A DNA stretch of 64,000 bases from Sulfitobacter sp. CW3 (GTDB taxonomy: Bacteria > Pseudomonadota > Alphaproteobacteria > Rhodobacterales > Rhodobacteraceae): the NCBI RefSeq assembly GCF_019392245.1, contig NZ_JAHXRL010000004.1:434001-498000 (forward strand). Direction: 5' to 3'. Both the position numbers and the translations under genes were made by a program. Under the pieces are notes generated by a model, which did no database searches, had not been told where the DNA came from, and was given only the letters and a program-made list of their open reading frames with translations. Of the stretch, positions 8,421 to 18,386 are shown one piece after another. Within the stretch, counting starts at the first letter, position 1, and each line of letters starts with the position of its first letter.

Positions 8421-10556
8421 TTACTCCTCGGCACCTTCTTCTTTTTTGATTTCTTCGCCAGTTTCCTGATCGACGACTTTCATCGACAGGCGCACCTTGC
8501 CGCGATCGTCAAAGCCCAGAAGTTTGACTTTCACTTCCTGACCTTCCTTCAGAACATCCGAAGGGTGGTTCAGGCGGCGGTTTTCGATCTGGGACACGTG
8601 GACCAGACCGTCGCGCTTGCCAAAGAAGTTCACGAATGCACCGAAATCAACGATCTTGACGACGGTACCGGTGTAAACCGCACCTTCTTCAGGCTCGGCC
8701 ACGATGGACCAGATCATGTCATAGGCTTTCTTGATCGAGTCGCCGTTTGGCGATGCGATCTTGATGATGCCTTCGTCGTTGATGTCGACCTTGGCACCGG
8801 ACACTTCAACGATTTCGCGGATCACTTTACCACCGGAACCGATAACTTCACGGATCTTGTCGGTTGGGATCTGCATCGTTTCAATGCGTGGTGCGTGGAC
8901 CGAGAATTCACCCGCGCCGGACAGTGCTTTGTTCATCTCACCAAGGATGTGAACGCGGCCAGCTTTGGCTTGGGCCAAGGCTTTTTCCATGATCTCTGGC
9001 GTGATGCCTGCGATCTTGATGTCCATTTGCAGCGACGTGATACCTGCTTCGGTACCGGCCACTTTAAAGTCCATGTCGCCAAGGTGGTCTTCGTCACCCA
9101 AGATGTCGGACAGGATCGCATAGGAACCGTCTTCTTCGAGGATCAGACCCATGGCAACACCAGCGACTGGCGCTTTCAACGGTACACCTGCGTCCATCAT
9201 GGACAAGGAACCACCACAAACCGACGCCATCGAGGAAGAGCCGTTCGATTCAGTGATCTCGGACACAACGCGGATGGTGTAAGGGAAGTCGGTGGAAGCC
9301 GGCAGAACTGCCTGCAACGCACGCCAAGCCAGCTTACCGTGACCGATTTCGCGACGGCCAGGGCCGGACACGCGACCAACTTCACCAACCGAGTAGGGAG
9401 GGAAGTTATAGTGCAGCAGGAAGTTGGATTTGAAGTTGCCGTGCAGTGCATCGATGAACTGTTCGTCGTCGCCGGTGCCCAATGTGGTCACAACCAGACC
9501 TTGAGTTTCGCCACGTGTGAACAGGGCGGAACCGTGTGTGCGCGACAGGATGCCTGTCTCGGATACGATTTCACGGATTTCGTCAGTCTTGCGACCGTCG
9601 ATGCGTGTGCCTGTCTTAACAACGTCACCGCGCAGGATAGACGCTTCAAGCTTTTTCAAAGCGGAACCAAGGTTCGCATCGTCTTTTTGCTCGTCGGTCA
9701 GGGCTGCTTTGATGGTTTCGCGTGCGGCTGCAACAGCGGCGGTGCGCTCTTGCTTGTCGGCAATTGCAAAGGCAGCGCGCATTGCGTCTTCGCCAGCGGC
9801 TTTGACGGCAGCGGACAGGTCCGAATAGTCAACAGGCTGGAAATCAAACGGCTCTTTCGCGGTGTCTTCGGCCAGATCAATGATCAGGTCGATAACAGGC
9901 TGGATCTGCTCGTGGGCGAATTTAACCGCACCCAGCATCTCTTCTTCCGACAGCTCGTAGGCTTCGGATTCAACCATCATCACGGCTTCTTTGGTACCGG
10001 CAACCACCAGATCAAGACGCTGTTCAGGCTTCAGGCGCAGGTCCTGCATGTCGTCAACGGTCGGGTTCAGGATGTAATCGCCATCTTCAAAACCAACGCG
10101 GCACGCGGCAATCGGGCCACGGAACGGCGCGCCGGAAATGGTCAGCGCTGCGGATGCAGCGATCATGGCGACCATATCGGGGTCGTTAACCAGATCGTGC
10201 GATAGAACGGTACACATCACCAGAACTTCGTTTTTGAAGCCGGGAACGAACAGCGGGCGGATCGGACGGTCGATCAAACGGGCTGTCAGTGTTTCTTTCT
10301 CGGTGGGGCGGGCCTCACGTTTGAAAAAGCCACCCGGTACTTTACCGGCGGCATAGTATTTCTCTTGGTAGTGAACGGTCAGCGGGAAGAAGTCCTGACC
10401 GGGCTTTTGCTGACGTGCAAAAGTGACGTTGGCCATGACGCTGGTTTCGCCCAGTGTCGCGATAACCGAACCGTCTGCCTGACGGGCCACTTTGCCTGTT
10501 TCCAGTGTCAGCGTTTCTTCGCCCCACTGCATGGATTTTGTCGTTACATTAAACAT
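8421..10556 (-). CDS. pnp: Polyribonucleotide nucleotidyltransferase (PNPase)
   Basis: The 711-residue protein carries two RNase PH domains (about residues 1-230 and 310-550), an intervening helical PNPase domain, then a KH domain (about 555-615, with [12 protein letters not shown]) and an S1 domain (about 620-695). This is the full normal architecture. It degrades RNA phosphorolytically 3'-5' as part of the degradosome. It ends the rbfA-truB-rpsO-pnp block but is separated from rpsO by a GNAT gene, where the two are usually adjacent. The leader upstream carries two hairpins. Confidence 0.98.
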   Translation of the reverse strand: MFNVTTKSMQWGEETLTLETGKVARQADGSVIATLGETSVMANVTFARQQKPGQDFFPLTVHYQEKYYAAGKVPGGFFKREARPTEKETLTARLIDRPIRPLFVPGFKNEVLVMCTVLSHDLVNDPDMVAMIAASAALTISGAPFRGPIAACRVGFEDGDYILNPTVDDMQDLRLKPEQRLDLVVAGTKEAVMMVESEAYELSEEEMLGAVKFAHEQIQPVIDLIIDLAEDTAKEPFDFQPVDYSDLSAAVKAAGEDAMRAAFAIADKQERTAAVAAARETIKAALTDEQKDDANLGSALKKLEASILRGDVVKTGTRIDGRKTDEIREIVSETGILSRTHGSALFTRGETQGLVVTTLGTGDDEQFIDALHGNFKSNFLLHYNFPPYSVGEVGRVSGPGRREIGHGKLAWRALQAVLPASTDFPYTIRVVSEITESNGSSSMASVCGGSLSMMDAGVPLKAPVAGVAMGLILEEDGSYAILSDILGDEDHLGDMDFKVAGTEAGITSLQMDIKIAGITPEIMEKALAQAKAGRVHILGEMNKALSGAGEFSVHAPRIETMQIPTDKIREVIGSGGKVIREIVEVSGAKVDINDEGIIKIASPNGDSIKKAYDMIWSIVAEPEEGAVYTGTVVKIVDFGAFVNFFGKRDGLVHVSQIENRRLNHPSDVLKEGQEVKVKLLGFDDRGKVRLSMKVVDQETGEEIKKEEGAEE

Positions 10557-10572
10557 CTACGTTTCCTGTTTC

Positions 10573-10613
10573 GGCCCGCGTTGGGCCATTTGCGTAGGGG
10601 GCATATTCCCCCT
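10573..10613 (-). promoter_or_regulatory. Stem-loops in the pnp leader
   Basis: GGCCC (10573-10577) pairs with GGGCC (10583-10587), and AGGGGG (10596-10601) pairs with CCCCCT (10608-10613), both within 60 nt upstream of the pnp start. In enterobacteria pnp is autoregulated through RNase III cutting of leader stem-loops; a similar role here is inference. The rest of the 258-nt spacer to the GNAT gene shows no other feature. Confidence 0.4.
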
Positions 10614-10814
10614 GACTCCGGTATCTTCTTTGTCGGGCGCTGGAGTCCGGGCGCCGGCTTTCAGATTGTGCGGCCATACAGGAGTTTGCATGCGATGGGA
10701 AGAGAAGCGTTGATCTGGCGATTATCTGCGCTGAAAGGCAGCGTTTGCGCCGCGCCCCTGAATTCTATGAGCAAGCGGGCGTAATTGTTTTGCAGGGTGC
10801 GAACGGAAAGGCGT

Positions 10815-11294
10815 TTACGACAGCGCCTTGGACATTTTGTAATTTGTCAGCGTCACTCCGCCCTTTTCAACAGTTTGGGCACAATCGACCGACCAGCCCA
10901 TGCGTTCAAAAAACGGTCTCGCCTTTTTGCTGGCCTGAGTGGTCGCGAGCTTCACGCCAAACGCGCGTGCGCGCTGTTCCACTGCATCATATAGTTTACG
11001 GCCGATGCCCTGACCCATTGCATTGGGGCTGACAAAAGCCAGATCGCTGTAACCCGTTTCATCAATTGTCATGAACCCCACCAATTGACCGGCGGTTTCC
11101 GCCGCAAACCCCTGCACACCGACAAACCTGTTCCGCCACCCGTCTGTGTCGGGGCTGGTGCCCGCCCAGGCTTGGCGTTGTTCAGCTGAATACACATCTG
11201 CCGTTCCGCGGTGAATTGCGTCGAAAAATACCTGCACGGCTTGGGGGCCGTCTGTTGGCTCCAATGGCCTGATCTTGATGATGTTCCGGGTCAT
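10815..11294 (-). CDS. GNAT family N-acetyltransferase
   Basis: This 159-residue single-domain acetyltransferase has the acetyl-CoA binding segment VSPNAMGQGIGRKLY at about residues 88-102 (pattern Q/R-x-x-G-x-G/A). The C-terminal part (FFERMGW) also fits GNATs such as YafP-like enzymes. Substrate unknown. It is inserted between rpsO and pnp; because rpsO has its own strong terminator, this gene probably has its own promoter. Confidence 0.85.
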   Translation of the reverse strand: MTRNIIKIRPLEPTDGPQAVQVFFDAIHRGTADVYSAEQRQAWAGTSPDTDGWRNRFVGVQGFAAETAGQLVGFMTIDETGYSDLAFVSPNAMGQGIGRKLYDAVEQRARAFGVKLATTQASKKARPFFERMGWSVDCAQTVEKGGVTLTNYKMSKALS

Positions 11295-11360
11295 TTTGGC
11301 CTAATGCGCGTGCTGGTGATTGAAGGCTGAACGGACTGTTCAGCAGACCCGCTTTAACGA

Positions 11361-11392
11361 AAAAACCGCCCCTTGTCTCCAAGGTGCGGTTC
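11361..11392 (-). terminator. Rho-independent terminator of rpsO
   Basis: On the minus strand AACCGC pairs with GCGGTT and the inner CCTTG with CAAGG around a GAGA loop, followed by a run of T residues. It lies 27 nt 3' of the rpsO stop. Confidence 0.88.
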
Positions 11393-11419
11393 AATTCGTA
11401 ATAGGAATGCAGTGCTAAA

Positions 11420-11689
11420 TTAGCGGCGCAGGCCCAGACGTTTGATCAGGTCTTGATAACGGGCGTCATCTTTACCTTTGACGTAATCCAAAAGCTTCCG
11501 GCGCGTCGCAACCATTTTCAACAGACCACGGCGACCGTGGTTGTCTTTCTTGTGGGTTTTGAAGTGCTCGGTCAGCGTTGCAATGCGCGAGGACAGAATG
11601 GCAACCTGTACTTCGGGCGAACCTGTGTCGCCTTCTTTGGTGCCAAATTCTTTCATGACGCGTGCTTTTTCTTCTAGCGTAATCGACAT
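11420..11689 (-). CDS. rpsO: 30S ribosomal protein S15
   Basis: The product has 89 residues, the standard S15 length. Conserved blocks are [15 protein letters not shown] near the N-terminus, [11 protein letters not shown] around residue 46, and the C-terminal [11 protein letters not shown]15 binds the central domain of 16S rRNA at the h20-h22 junction. AAAAGGAGACC precedes the start. It is followed by a strong terminator rather than reading directly into pnp. Confidence 0.98.
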   Translation of the reverse strand: MSITLEEKARVMKEFGTKEGDTGSPEVQVAILSSRIATLTEHFKTHKKDNHGRRGLLKMVATRRKLLDYVKGKDDARYQDLIKRLGLRR

Positions 11690-11890
11690 CGGGGTCTCCT
11701 TTTCAAAAGGTTAAGGTAATGGCGCAGGCCGGGATGTCGTCCAGCACTGGCCCATGGAGTATCCCCACCGTTTTGAATCAGCGGGCGATGGGCGCGTATA
11801 GGAAAGTTTTGGATGCTTGGCAAAGACTTTATTGCGATGCCGCTTTCGACAATGGTTGAAATCAGATTTACGCCAGCCAAGCGCGTCAGA

Positions 11891-12844
11891 TCAGCTCAAG
11901 GCGAGCCCGGCTGCAATGGCGGAGGTCAGCGGGACAATCGAAACATCTGCGGCGGTCAAAATGTTCGCGCTTTTCACAGACGCTACAATTACCCCGTTCA
12001 TGCGCACCAGCGTTTGATCCAGATAGTCTGGGTCAGGATCGACTGAAACCTCGGGCTCGTCATAGTCTGCGCTGCGGTCGTCCCAAACCAGCAACAGGCT
12101 GTCATCCTCGCGCTCGAAATCCTCTATCAGGGGGGCATTCCCGTCGGTGATCCAATCACCAATGATAATTTTATCAGCGCCGTCCCCGGCTGTGACAATG
12201 TCATTTTGGCCCGCAACAATGGTATCGTCGCCGCCGCCACCATTCAGAAAATCGCCCGCATCGTCGTCGGTAATGCCATCAACATCCGGATCATCCTCGA
12301 CCCCGATGATCAGATCATTACCCCAGCCGCCAAACAGCGCATCCGCACCCTGCCCACCGATGAGGGTATCATCGTCCAAACCACCAAGCAGCGTGTCGTC
12401 ATCGTCATCGCCAAACAGCACGTCCTCGCCTGCGGATCCCACGAGCGAATCATTTCCTGTACCACCGTACAATACATCATTGCCGTTATGGCCAAACAGG
12501 CTGTCATCGTCGCTGCCGCCCTCGATCAGGTCATCACCATCATTACCATGCAGATCGTCATTTCCCGCGTCGCCCGTGACGGTATCATTGCCCGCGTCGC
12601 CACGTGCATAATCGTCGCCGCTTTGACCCGCGATCAGATCGTCACCCGCGTTCCCACCGATTTGGTCATCACCGGCATCGCCGCTCAACAGGTCTGCCCC
12701 GCTCCCTCCCGAGAGTACCATCCCGTTTGTATCATTCGTATCTTCGGATAAGGATTCCTCGTCCTGATCACCATCGGGGCTGATATCGACAAAGGCCGCC
12801 GCCCCCACTGCCACCAAACCCATCAAACCGGCCAAGAACAACAT
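11891..12844 (-). CDS. Membrane-anchored RTX-type calcium-binding repeat protein
   Basis: The 317-residue acidic protein starts with a short hydrophobic segment (LFLAGLMGLVAVGAAAF) and then a very acidic linker. From about residue 45 to 215 there are tandem nonapeptides of the type GGxGxDxLx (for example GGSGADLLSG and GNDGDDLIEG), each predicted to bind Ca2+ in a parallel beta-roll. The C-terminal third is non-repetitive and I do not recognise it. The N-terminal segment looks like a membrane anchor or uncleaved signal; no ABC/HlyD type I export genes are nearby. It interrupts the conserved truB-rpsO neighbourhood, suggesting a lineage-specific insertion. Confidence 0.82.
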   Translation of the reverse strand: MLFLAGLMGLVAVGAAAFVDISPDGDQDEESLSEDTNDTNGMVLSGGSGADLLSGDAGDDQIGGNAGDDLIAGQSGDDYARGDAGNDTVTGDAGNDDLHGNDGDDLIEGGSDDDSLFGHNGNDVLYGGTGNDSLVGSAGEDVLFGDDDDDTLLGGLDDDTLIGGQGADALFGGWGNDLIIGVEDDPDVDGITDDDAGDFLNGGGGDDTIVAGQNDIVTAGDGADKIIIGDWITDGNAPLIEDFEREDDSLLLVWDDRSADYDEPEVSVDPDPDYLDQTLVRMNGVIVASVKSANILTAADVSIVPLTSAIAAGLALS

Positions 12845-12953
12845 TGCAGAATTCCAATTTCATTGACCCGCGCAAGACGCATCACCCCAAGAAGAAATGC
12901 CCATATTCCCGTCCTCAGGTCAAAATCAAAACTACTTTATGGTTAAGGCCGTC

Positions 12954-13463
12954 CTAATCCAGCCACGCAACCGGTTGCTGCGCATAGGAAATATATAAAG
13001 GGTGTTTTGGATGGCCGTCTTTGGACAGCCCCAGATGGAACATGGGTATGCCCTGATTTCTGAGCAAACCCTTAACGGCAGGGCCACGACCCAGATGCGC
13101 GCCATGTGTGCCCCAGGCTGCAATCACGGTATCTGCCCACGCCGCAGCTTGCAGCAATATGGTGTCATTATCCGCGCCCACCGGCGCTTGTGCCTTGCGC
13201 ATCAAATGCGGGCTGGTTTCACGCCACGCAAAAATATTCGTCACCTGAAATGCACCAAACCCCAAAGCACGTGCTCGGCGTTCACATCTTTCGACGGTGG
13301 GGTCATTTGCCGCCTCGGTCGCCTTTGACGGGTTCAGCATCACGAACAAGACTTTGGACCCCGCCGGATCCCAAACCCGGCTGAGGCTGTAACGGTATCT
13401 TTCACAGTCGGAATAAACCGCGACCGATGGCGCGTCGCCTTTGATATGGCGGCGGGTAATCAC
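12954..13463 (-). CDS. DUF1643 domain protein
   Basis: I call 169 residues from a GTG start at 13463 that overlaps the truB stop as GTGA, indicating translational coupling. The domain is recognised by the [10 protein letters not shown] block, [18 protein letters not shown] and [10 protein letters not shown], all characteristic of DUF1643, with WGTHG further on. The biochemical function of this family is unknown; it is frequent beside truB/rpsO in Rhodobacteraceae. A longer ATG frame to 13556 lies inside truB and is unlikely. Confidence 0.82.
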   Translation of the reverse strand: MITRRHIKGDAPSVAVYSDCERYRYSLSRVWDPAGSKVLFVMLNPSKATEAANDPTVERCERRARALGFGAFQVTNIFAWRETSPHLMRKAQAPVGADNDTILLQAAAWADTVIAAWGTHGAHLGRGPAVKGLLRNQGIPMFHLGLSKDGHPKHPLYISYAQQPVAWLD

Positions 13464-14377
13464 GTGTCCTGGGGATTGTTGAACACACGAGAGGGATGCA
13501 GTTCGCCCGCTTTGAAACGGCCAACAGCCACCGCGCGCCCCTCGAAGGACGCCCAAACCTCGTCGCCATATTCCACGTTATGGGCGATCACCATGCCGGG
13601 GTTGCCGTTGCGCAGGCGCACGGCCCCTTCCGCAGTTGCTTTCACCTCGGGCAAATCTTGTAACCCTTTCTCCAGCGGTAAAAGATGCGCATCCAATGCA
13701 TCCGTGCGGGCCATCTCTTCGATCTGTTCCATGGTCAGCCCGTCACTGGCATCGAAGGGTCCAGACCATATGCGGCGCAGTTCACGGACATGGCCCAGAC
13801 ATCCCAAGGCTTGCCCCAAATCACGTGCGATAGACCGGACATAGCCGCCTTTGCCGCAGACCATTTCCAACGTCACATGATCGGCGTCAGGCCGGTCGAT
13901 CAACAAAAGGCTTTCCACCCAAAGGGGGCGTGCCGCAAGGTCCATGGTCTCACCCTCGCGGGCAAGCTTATAGGCGCGTTGCCCGTCCACTTTTACGGCT
14001 GAAAACTGGGGTGGCACCTGTTCGATATCACCGATGAAACCCGCCAATGCCGACTTGATTGTCTCGTCATCTGGGCGCAGGTCGCTGGTTTCCAGCACTT
14101 CGCCTTCCGCATCATCGGTATTGGTCGACACACCTAGGCGCACAGTGAACTCGTACGCTTTCAATGCATCGGTGATGAAGGGAACGGTTTTCGTCGCTTC
14201 GCCCAAGGCAATCGCCAAAACACCTGTCGCATCAGGGTCTAGCGTGCCCGCATGCCCGGCTTTGTTGGCGTTCAGCGCCCACCGCACCTTGTTCACCACA
14301 GTGGTCGATGTCGGTCCGGCAGGTTTGTCCACCACCAACCAACCTGAAATATCCCGTCCCTTGCGTCTGCGCGCCAT
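13460..14377 (-). CDS. truB: tRNA pseudouridine(55) synthase TruB
   Basis: The 305-residue protein has the TruB signature [12 protein letters not shown] with catalytic Asp47, preceded by [10 protein letters not shown], plus the RNA-binding segment [12 protein letters not shown] near residue 175. It converts U55 of the tRNA T-loop to pseudouridine. It overlaps the DUF1643 start downstream by 4 nt. The 121-nt upstream spacer contains a variant of the dispersed repeat described at 14441-14475. Confidence 0.96.
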   Translation of the reverse strand: MARRRKGRDISGWLVVDKPAGPTSTTVVNKVRWALNANKAGHAGTLDPDATGVLAIALGEATKTVPFITDALKAYEFTVRLGVSTNTDDAEGEVLETSDLRPDDETIKSALAGFIGDIEQVPPQFSAVKVDGQRAYKLAREGETMDLAARPLWVESLLLIDRPDADHVTLEMVCGKGGYVRSIARDLGQALGCLGHVRELRRIWSGPFDASDGLTMEQIEEMARTDALDAHLLPLEKGLQDLPEVKATAEGAVRLRNGNPGMVIAHNVEYGDEVWASFEGRAVAVGRFKAGELHPSRVFNNPQDT

Positions 14378-14440
14378 GTTTTAACCCTATCTGATTTGGC
14401 TGCGTCCTATCAAAGTGCTGCCATATTTGCCCAGACCGAC

Positions 14441-14475
14441 TTCATTCCAAATGGAAAAAAATCCTCGCCGAAGGC
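14441..14475 (+). repeat. Variant copy of the CCTCGCCGAAGGC intergenic repeat joined to a CCAAATGG motif
   Basis: The segment contains TCATTCCAAATGG followed by an A-run and ATCCTCGCCGAAGGC. The right half is the tail of the main dispersed repeat (copies at 25666 and 63229). The left half, read on the minus strand as CCATTTGGAATGA, is the core of the second repeat found upstream of two liv-type genes. Confidence 0.55.
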
Positions 14476-14498
14476 ATAAAAGTTCTTGTTTCGCGGCC

Positions 14499-15239
14499 CT
14501 ATTGATCGGCCACGACGCCAATAATCGGCCCCAGCGGGCTAAACCCAATGTCGTTGCGCCCCAGTTCGGGCGCGCGCATCCGCGAGATGTTCCCGTCAAA
14601 ATACAGCGCGTTGGGCAGCTTTAGCCCGTCACGGAAGAACACACCGAAATCATAAAAGTTCACCACCTCGTTCGAGATCGCGAAATATGCTTTCTTTCCA
14701 TCGGCGCTGGTCCCGACACCATTGCGCACATAGCGCGAGGTCCCGTCTTTCAGAAACTTTGGATGCAATTTGCCGTCGATCACCAGCATCGGGCCGGATT
14801 GAGTGGCGCTTGTGCACTTGGGGGCTTGGCGCATGAACCGTTTGGTCTCAAACACATCAGCGCGGCCTGCTCGCAGGCATAAAACGCCATTGGGAACCAA
14901 GCCGAAATTGCCCGGCCCTGCGCTGCTGATCACCCGCTGCACTTGTTCGCCGTTTTCTAGGTAATAGCCAACCGGCGCGCGATTTTCGTGATACATGCCG
15001 GCATTCATAGCAAAGCCAAGCCGTTTGCCCTGTTCTTTCAGCGCCTTGTCCAATGTGCTGAAATACCCGTAGGGACTGCCATCGGCAGCATATAAAAACA
15101 GCCCCAGCTTATCGCTGTTCAGGTCGACCTCGCAGACACTGTACTTGTTGCCTTCATAGATCTCGTTGCGGCAGGTTTCAGCGCCAGCTTGGCATGCCGT
15201 CCACCCTAGCAGCACAGCGATGGCCAGCAGGCGTGTCAT
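14499..15239 (-). CDS. Phosphodiester glycosidase family (DUF2233/NAGPA-like) secreted protein
   Basis: The 246-residue protein has an N-terminal signal peptide ([17 protein letters not shown], cleavage expected near residue 20), so it is probably periplasmic. [28 protein letters not shown] and the [11 protein letters not shown] block match the phosphodiester glycosidase/DUF2233 domain, related to the uncovering enzyme and to YigE. Four cysteines may form disulfides. Its start overlaps the rbfA stop (ATGA), so it is translationally coupled to rbfA, an odd partner for a secreted hydrolase. Confidence 0.82.
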   Translation of the reverse strand: MTRLLAIAVLLGWTACQAGAETCRNEIYEGNKYSVCEVDLNSDKLGLFLYAADGSPYGYFSTLDKALKEQGKRLGFAMNAGMYHENRAPVGYYLENGEQVQRVISSAGPGNFGLVPNGVLCLRAGRADVFETKRFMRQAPKCTSATQSGPMLVIDGKLHPKFLKDGTSRYVRNGVGTSADGKKAYFAISNEVVNFYDFGVFFRDGLKLPNALYFDGNISRMRAPELGRNDIGFSPLGPIIGVVADQ

Positions 15240-15679
15240 GACGCGTCTGGGTTCGTATCGTCTGGATCCGAATCAGGGGCATCTGCATCGCGGCGGACCA
15301 CGTCTTGTGCCAGCATGCGCCGGGTGTCGTCCATCCGGTCAAAGGTCTCGTCCAGTTGAAAACGCAGATCGGGCGCGAATTTCAGGACCAGTTTCTTCGA
15401 GAGCAGTCGCCGCAGTTCACCCTTGTTGCGGGCCAGCAGCTTTAGAACGTCCTCGCGGCCTTCGCCGCCCAAAGGCAAGACAAAGGCGGTGGCGATCTTG
15501 AGGTCCGAGGACGCGCGGACCTCGCCTACTGTGATCGACAGCCGGTTGAGTTCTGGGTCGTGGACATCGCCGCGCGCCAATACATCAGACAAGGCGCGGC
15601 GAATGGTTTCGCCGACGCGGAGTTGCCGTTGAGTGGGGCCCGAGCCCTCATGAGTCTTGTTCTTTGCCATATGCTTCAT
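15236..15679 (-). CDS. rbfA: 30S ribosome-binding factor RbfA
   Basis: The 147-residue KH-type protein contains [17 protein letters not shown] and the region [35 protein letters not shown] gives the conserved C-terminal block. RbfA assists late 30S maturation and cold adaptation. Either the ATG at 15679 or one three codons downstream (MAKNKTHEG) could start translation; neither has a clear Shine-Dalgarno sequence. An acidic C-terminal tail ([10 protein letters not shown]) extends beyond the minimal domain. Divergent from dapB. Confidence 0.95.
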   Translation of the reverse strand: MKHMAKNKTHEGSGPTQRQLRVGETIRRALSDVLARGDVHDPELNRLSITVGEVRASSDLKIATAFVLPLGGEGREDVLKLLARNKGELRRLLSKKLVLKFAPDLRFQLDETFDRMDDTRRMLAQDVVRRDADAPDSDPDDTNPDAS

Positions 15680-15749
15680 CTAAGGGGTCGCTGAGGTTTT
15701 GCCAAGCAGGTCGCCACGCGCTAAACCAAGCATGAAAGAGGAGCACAGC

Positions 15750-16565
15750 ATGAGCAATACACCCGGCATCACGATTACAGGCGCTTCGGGCCGGATGGGC
15801 CAGATGTTGATTGGGCAGGTTTCTGCCAATGACCGTGTGCATTTGGTGGGCGCGCTTGAACGTGCGGGGCATCCTTGGGTCGGTCAGGACGTTGGCGTGG
15901 CCATGGGCGGTGCGGCCTTGGGTGTGATTGTCACAGATGATCCGCAGGCGGCGATTGCCCCTGCGCAGGCTGTCATCGACTTTACCGCGCCCGAGGCGAC
16001 GCTGGCATTTGCGGCGATTGCTGCACAGGCGGGCACGGTTCATGTGATCGGCACGACGGGCATGACCGATGCGCAGATCGCCCAGCTTGAACCCGCATCG
16101 CATCAGGCAGTGATCGTTCGTGCAGGCAATATGAGCCTTGGCGTTAATTTGCTGACGCAACTTACAAAACGTGTCGCAGCCGCGTTGGACGAAGATTTCG
16201 ATATCGAAATCATCGAGGCACATCACAACCAGAAAGTTGATGCCCCTTCCGGCACTGCCCTGATGTTGGGCGAAGCCGCGGCCGAGGGGCGCGGCGTTGC
16301 ATTGGCCGATGTCTCGGATCGGGGCCGCGATGGCATCACGGGCGCGCGTAAACGGGGCGATATCGGATTTACCGCGATTCGCGGCGGTGACATCGTCGGT
16401 GAACACGACGTGTTATTTGCTGCGGCAGGCGAGCGGATCATATTGCGGCACATCGCATCTGATCGCGCGGTTTTCGCGCGCGGCGCGATAAAGGCGGCGC
16501 TTTGGGGGCAGGGCAAATCACCCGGCCAATATGATATGCTGGATGTCTTGGGCCTGAACGACTGA
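15750..16565 (+). CDS. dapB: 4-hydroxy-tetrahydrodipicolinate reductase DapB
   Basis: The 271-residue enzyme of lysine/diaminopimelate synthesis has the nucleotide-binding GASGRMGQ at about residues 10-17, the active-site block [15 protein letters not shown], and a C-terminal [21 protein letters not shown] lies 6 nt before the chosen ATG at 15750; an earlier in-frame start adds 17 non-conserved residues. The mRNA appears to end at a hairpin that overlaps the 3' end of the convergent gene. Confidence 0.96.
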   Translation: MSNTPGITITGASGRMGQMLIGQVSANDRVHLVGALERAGHPWVGQDVGVAMGGAALGVIVTDDPQAAIAPAQAVIDFTAPEATLAFAAIAAQAGTVHVIGTTGMTDAQIAQLEPASHQAVIVRAGNMSLGVNLLTQLTKRVAAALDEDFDIEIIEAHHNQKVDAPSGTALMLGEAAAEGRGVALADVSDRGRDGITGARKRGDIGFTAIRGGDIVGEHDVLFAAAGERIILRHIASDRAVFARGAIKAALWGQGKSPGQYDMLDVLGLND

Positions 16566-16618
16566 AACGTCCCATTGGTTCAAAGCAACCCTAAACGCTT
16601 TGCACCTTTGCTTTGCTA

Positions 16619-16656
16619 GAATCGCTGTTGGTTAAAAATCGACAGCGATTCCCTTT
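16619..16656 (+). terminator. dapB terminator overlapping the 3' coding end of the convergent DUF1674 gene
   Basis: GAATCGCTGT (16619-16628) pairs perfectly with ACAGCGATTC (16642-16651), followed by CCTTTTT. The 3' arm and T-tract are also the complement of the last codons (KKGIAVDF, stop) of the DUF1674 gene on the other strand. Confidence 0.75.
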
Positions 16657-16913
16657 TTCTCCCAATCGCCATAGCGCACGGGCTCTGGTCCGTTTCTGCC
16701 GCCCAGCTCGGGGGGCAGTTCCATCTCTTGCGCTTTTTTGCGGCGCTCTGCTGCCTCGGCCAACGCGCGTTGCGCCGCCGGGGGCAGCTCTTGTGTGATC
16801 ATGGGCAGCGGCCCCGGTGTTGGCGTTGGCGGTAAATCCGGGCCGGGTTCCGGCATCGGCTGGGGATCATGGGGCGGGCGCGGCATCGGTTTTTGGCCAG
16901 CTGTGGTCATCAT
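16632..16913 (-). CDS. DUF1674 protein, SDHAF4-like succinate dehydrogenase assembly factor
   Basis: The 93-residue protein is proline-rich in its first half. It ends with the diagnostic block ELGGRNGPEPVRYGDWEKKGIAVDF-type C-terminus (residues 69-93), shared with SDHAF4/Sdh8, which promotes maturation of flavinylated SdhA. Two adjacent ATG codons (16913, 16910) follow AGAGGA. The conserved terminal codons double as part of the dapB transcription terminator. Confidence 0.82.
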   Translation of the reverse strand: MMTTAGQKPMPRPPHDPQPMPEPGPDLPPTPTPGPLPMITQELPPAAQRALAEAAERRKKAQEMELPPELGGRNGPEPVRYGDWEKKGIAVDF

Positions 16914-17000
16914 CTCATCCTCTTGAGGCTACGGCCCCCTTGATATACGCCGTACATGCGCTCAGACAACCCGGGCGGTCCAAGCAAAAAGGCGTTTCGC

Positions 17001-18272
17001 ATGTCAGATACCGGCGTTCAGGCCCGCAGAAGTGCGGTTTATCTTCTGGATATGATTTTAGGAGAAGAAAGCCTGATGTCCGAGCTGTTGGCCGCAGGGG
17101 CCTTGGACAAGCTGCCCCCCGATGATCGCGCCCGCGCACAGCGGCTGGCGCTGGATACCTTGCGCGGGATGGAACGCGCGGATCGGTTGTTGCAAAAACA
17201 TCTGTCGAAATACCCGCCGCTGACCGTGCGCAATGCGTTGCGGGTCGGAACGGTTGAATTATGCCAAGGTGGTGCGGCGCATGGTGTTGTGAATGCGATG
17301 GTCGAACTGGTCGCCAGCCACAAAAAGCTGGGTCACCTCAAGGGGCTGACCAACGCCGTATTGCGCAAGATCGCAACAGAAGGGCCCGAGGCGTGGGAGG
17401 CATTGCGCTCCCCCCGTTTGCCCAAGTGGCTGCGCGGCCCGCTGGTCGAAGCCTGGGGAGCCGAGGCCATGACAGGTATCGAAGCCGCCCATTTTGCGGG
17501 TGCGCCGCTTGATCTGACGGCCAAAAAAGACCCCGCAGCCTTGGCCGAGGCTGTTGGCGGTGTGGTGTTGCCCACAGGGTCGGTGCGCGTGACGGATGCG
17601 GGGCAAGTGACTGCAATGCCCGGATTTGCCGAAGGTGACTGGTGGGTACAGGATGCCGCTGCTGCCTTGCCCGTCAAAATACTGGCCCCGCAAAAAGGCG
17701 AGGCCGTTCTGGATCTATGCGCCGCACCCGGCGGTAAAACGATGCAACTGGCCGCCGCAGGGGCGCAGGTCACTGCCGTTGATAGTTCAAAGCCACGGAT
17801 GCAGCGCGTGCGTGAAAACCTTGCCCGTGTGCATCTGCCCGCCAAGGTCGTCGTCGTTGATGCGCGCCAGTTCGAGGGGCAGTTTGATGCGATCTTGCTG
17901 GATGCGCCTTGTTCCGCGACCGGAACGATCCGCCGCCACCCCGACCTGCCGCACGCTAAAGACGGTTCCGAATTCGCAGAGCTGATCGAGCTGCAATCCG
18001 AGATGATTGATCACGCGTGGTCCTTGCTGAATCCCGGTGGACGCTTGGTGTTTTGTACTTGTTCACTGTTGCCGGACGAGGGCGAAGTCCAAGTCGACGA
18101 GGCGCTAGAGCGGCATCCTGATATGTCGGTTGATCGCACAGCACTGGATATCGACGGCGTTGATCCTGCGTGGATCAGCTCCGAAGGGGGGCTAAGGTTG
18201 CGGCCTGATTATTGGGCTGACCGCGGTGGCATGGACGGCTTTTATATTGCGTGTTTGCGCAAAGCGGGCTGA
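17001..18272 (+). CDS. rsmB: 16S rRNA (cytosine-C5)-methyltransferase RsmB/NOP family
   Basis: The enzyme is 423 residues from the ATG at 17001 (an in-frame ATG at 16956 would add 15). The N-terminal NusB-like RNA-binding domain (about residues 5-125) precedes the SAM-binding domain with LDLCAAPGGKT, and the two catalytic cysteines lie in DAPCSATGT and FCTCSLL. It methylates C967-type positions of 16S rRNA. AAGG is the only, weak, ribosome binding site. Divergent from the DUF1674 gene. Confidence 0.92.
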   Translation: MSDTGVQARRSAVYLLDMILGEESLMSELLAAGALDKLPPDDRARAQRLALDTLRGMERADRLLQKHLSKYPPLTVRNALRVGTVELCQGGAAHGVVNAMVELVASHKKLGHLKGLTNAVLRKIATEGPEAWEALRSPRLPKWLRGPLVEAWGAEAMTGIEAAHFAGAPLDLTAKKDPAALAEAVGGVVLPTGSVRVTDAGQVTAMPGFAEGDWWVQDAAAALPVKILAPQKGEAVLDLCAAPGGKTMQLAAAGAQVTAVDSSKPRMQRVRENLARVHLPAKVVVVDARQFEGQFDAILLDAPCSATGTIRRHPDLPHAKDGSEFAELIELQSEMIDHAWSLLNPGGRLVFCTCSLLPDEGEVQVDEALERHPDMSVDRTALDIDGVDPAWISSEGGLRLRPDYWADRGGMDGFYIACLRKAG

Positions 18273-18386
18273 CGGTTTTGCCTGAAATGGCAAGGCTGCA
18301 AAAACTGTTGGTCAAAATGCGGTGACTTGGGGGAAATCTGCGCGTATGGTTTCCCAAACGCCACCAGAGCGTACAGGGACAGCAGT

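Noticed and set aside
8565-10205. 546-codon plus-strand frame opposite pnp
   Set aside because: Shadow frame created by the codon bias of pnp; His/Asp/Val-rich composition with no family match.
12000-12760. Short-period DNA repetition that could suggest a CRISPR or satellite array
   Set aside because: The periodicity is 27 nt in phase with nonapeptide GGxGxDxxx codons of the RTX protein, with no identical repeats or unique spacers.
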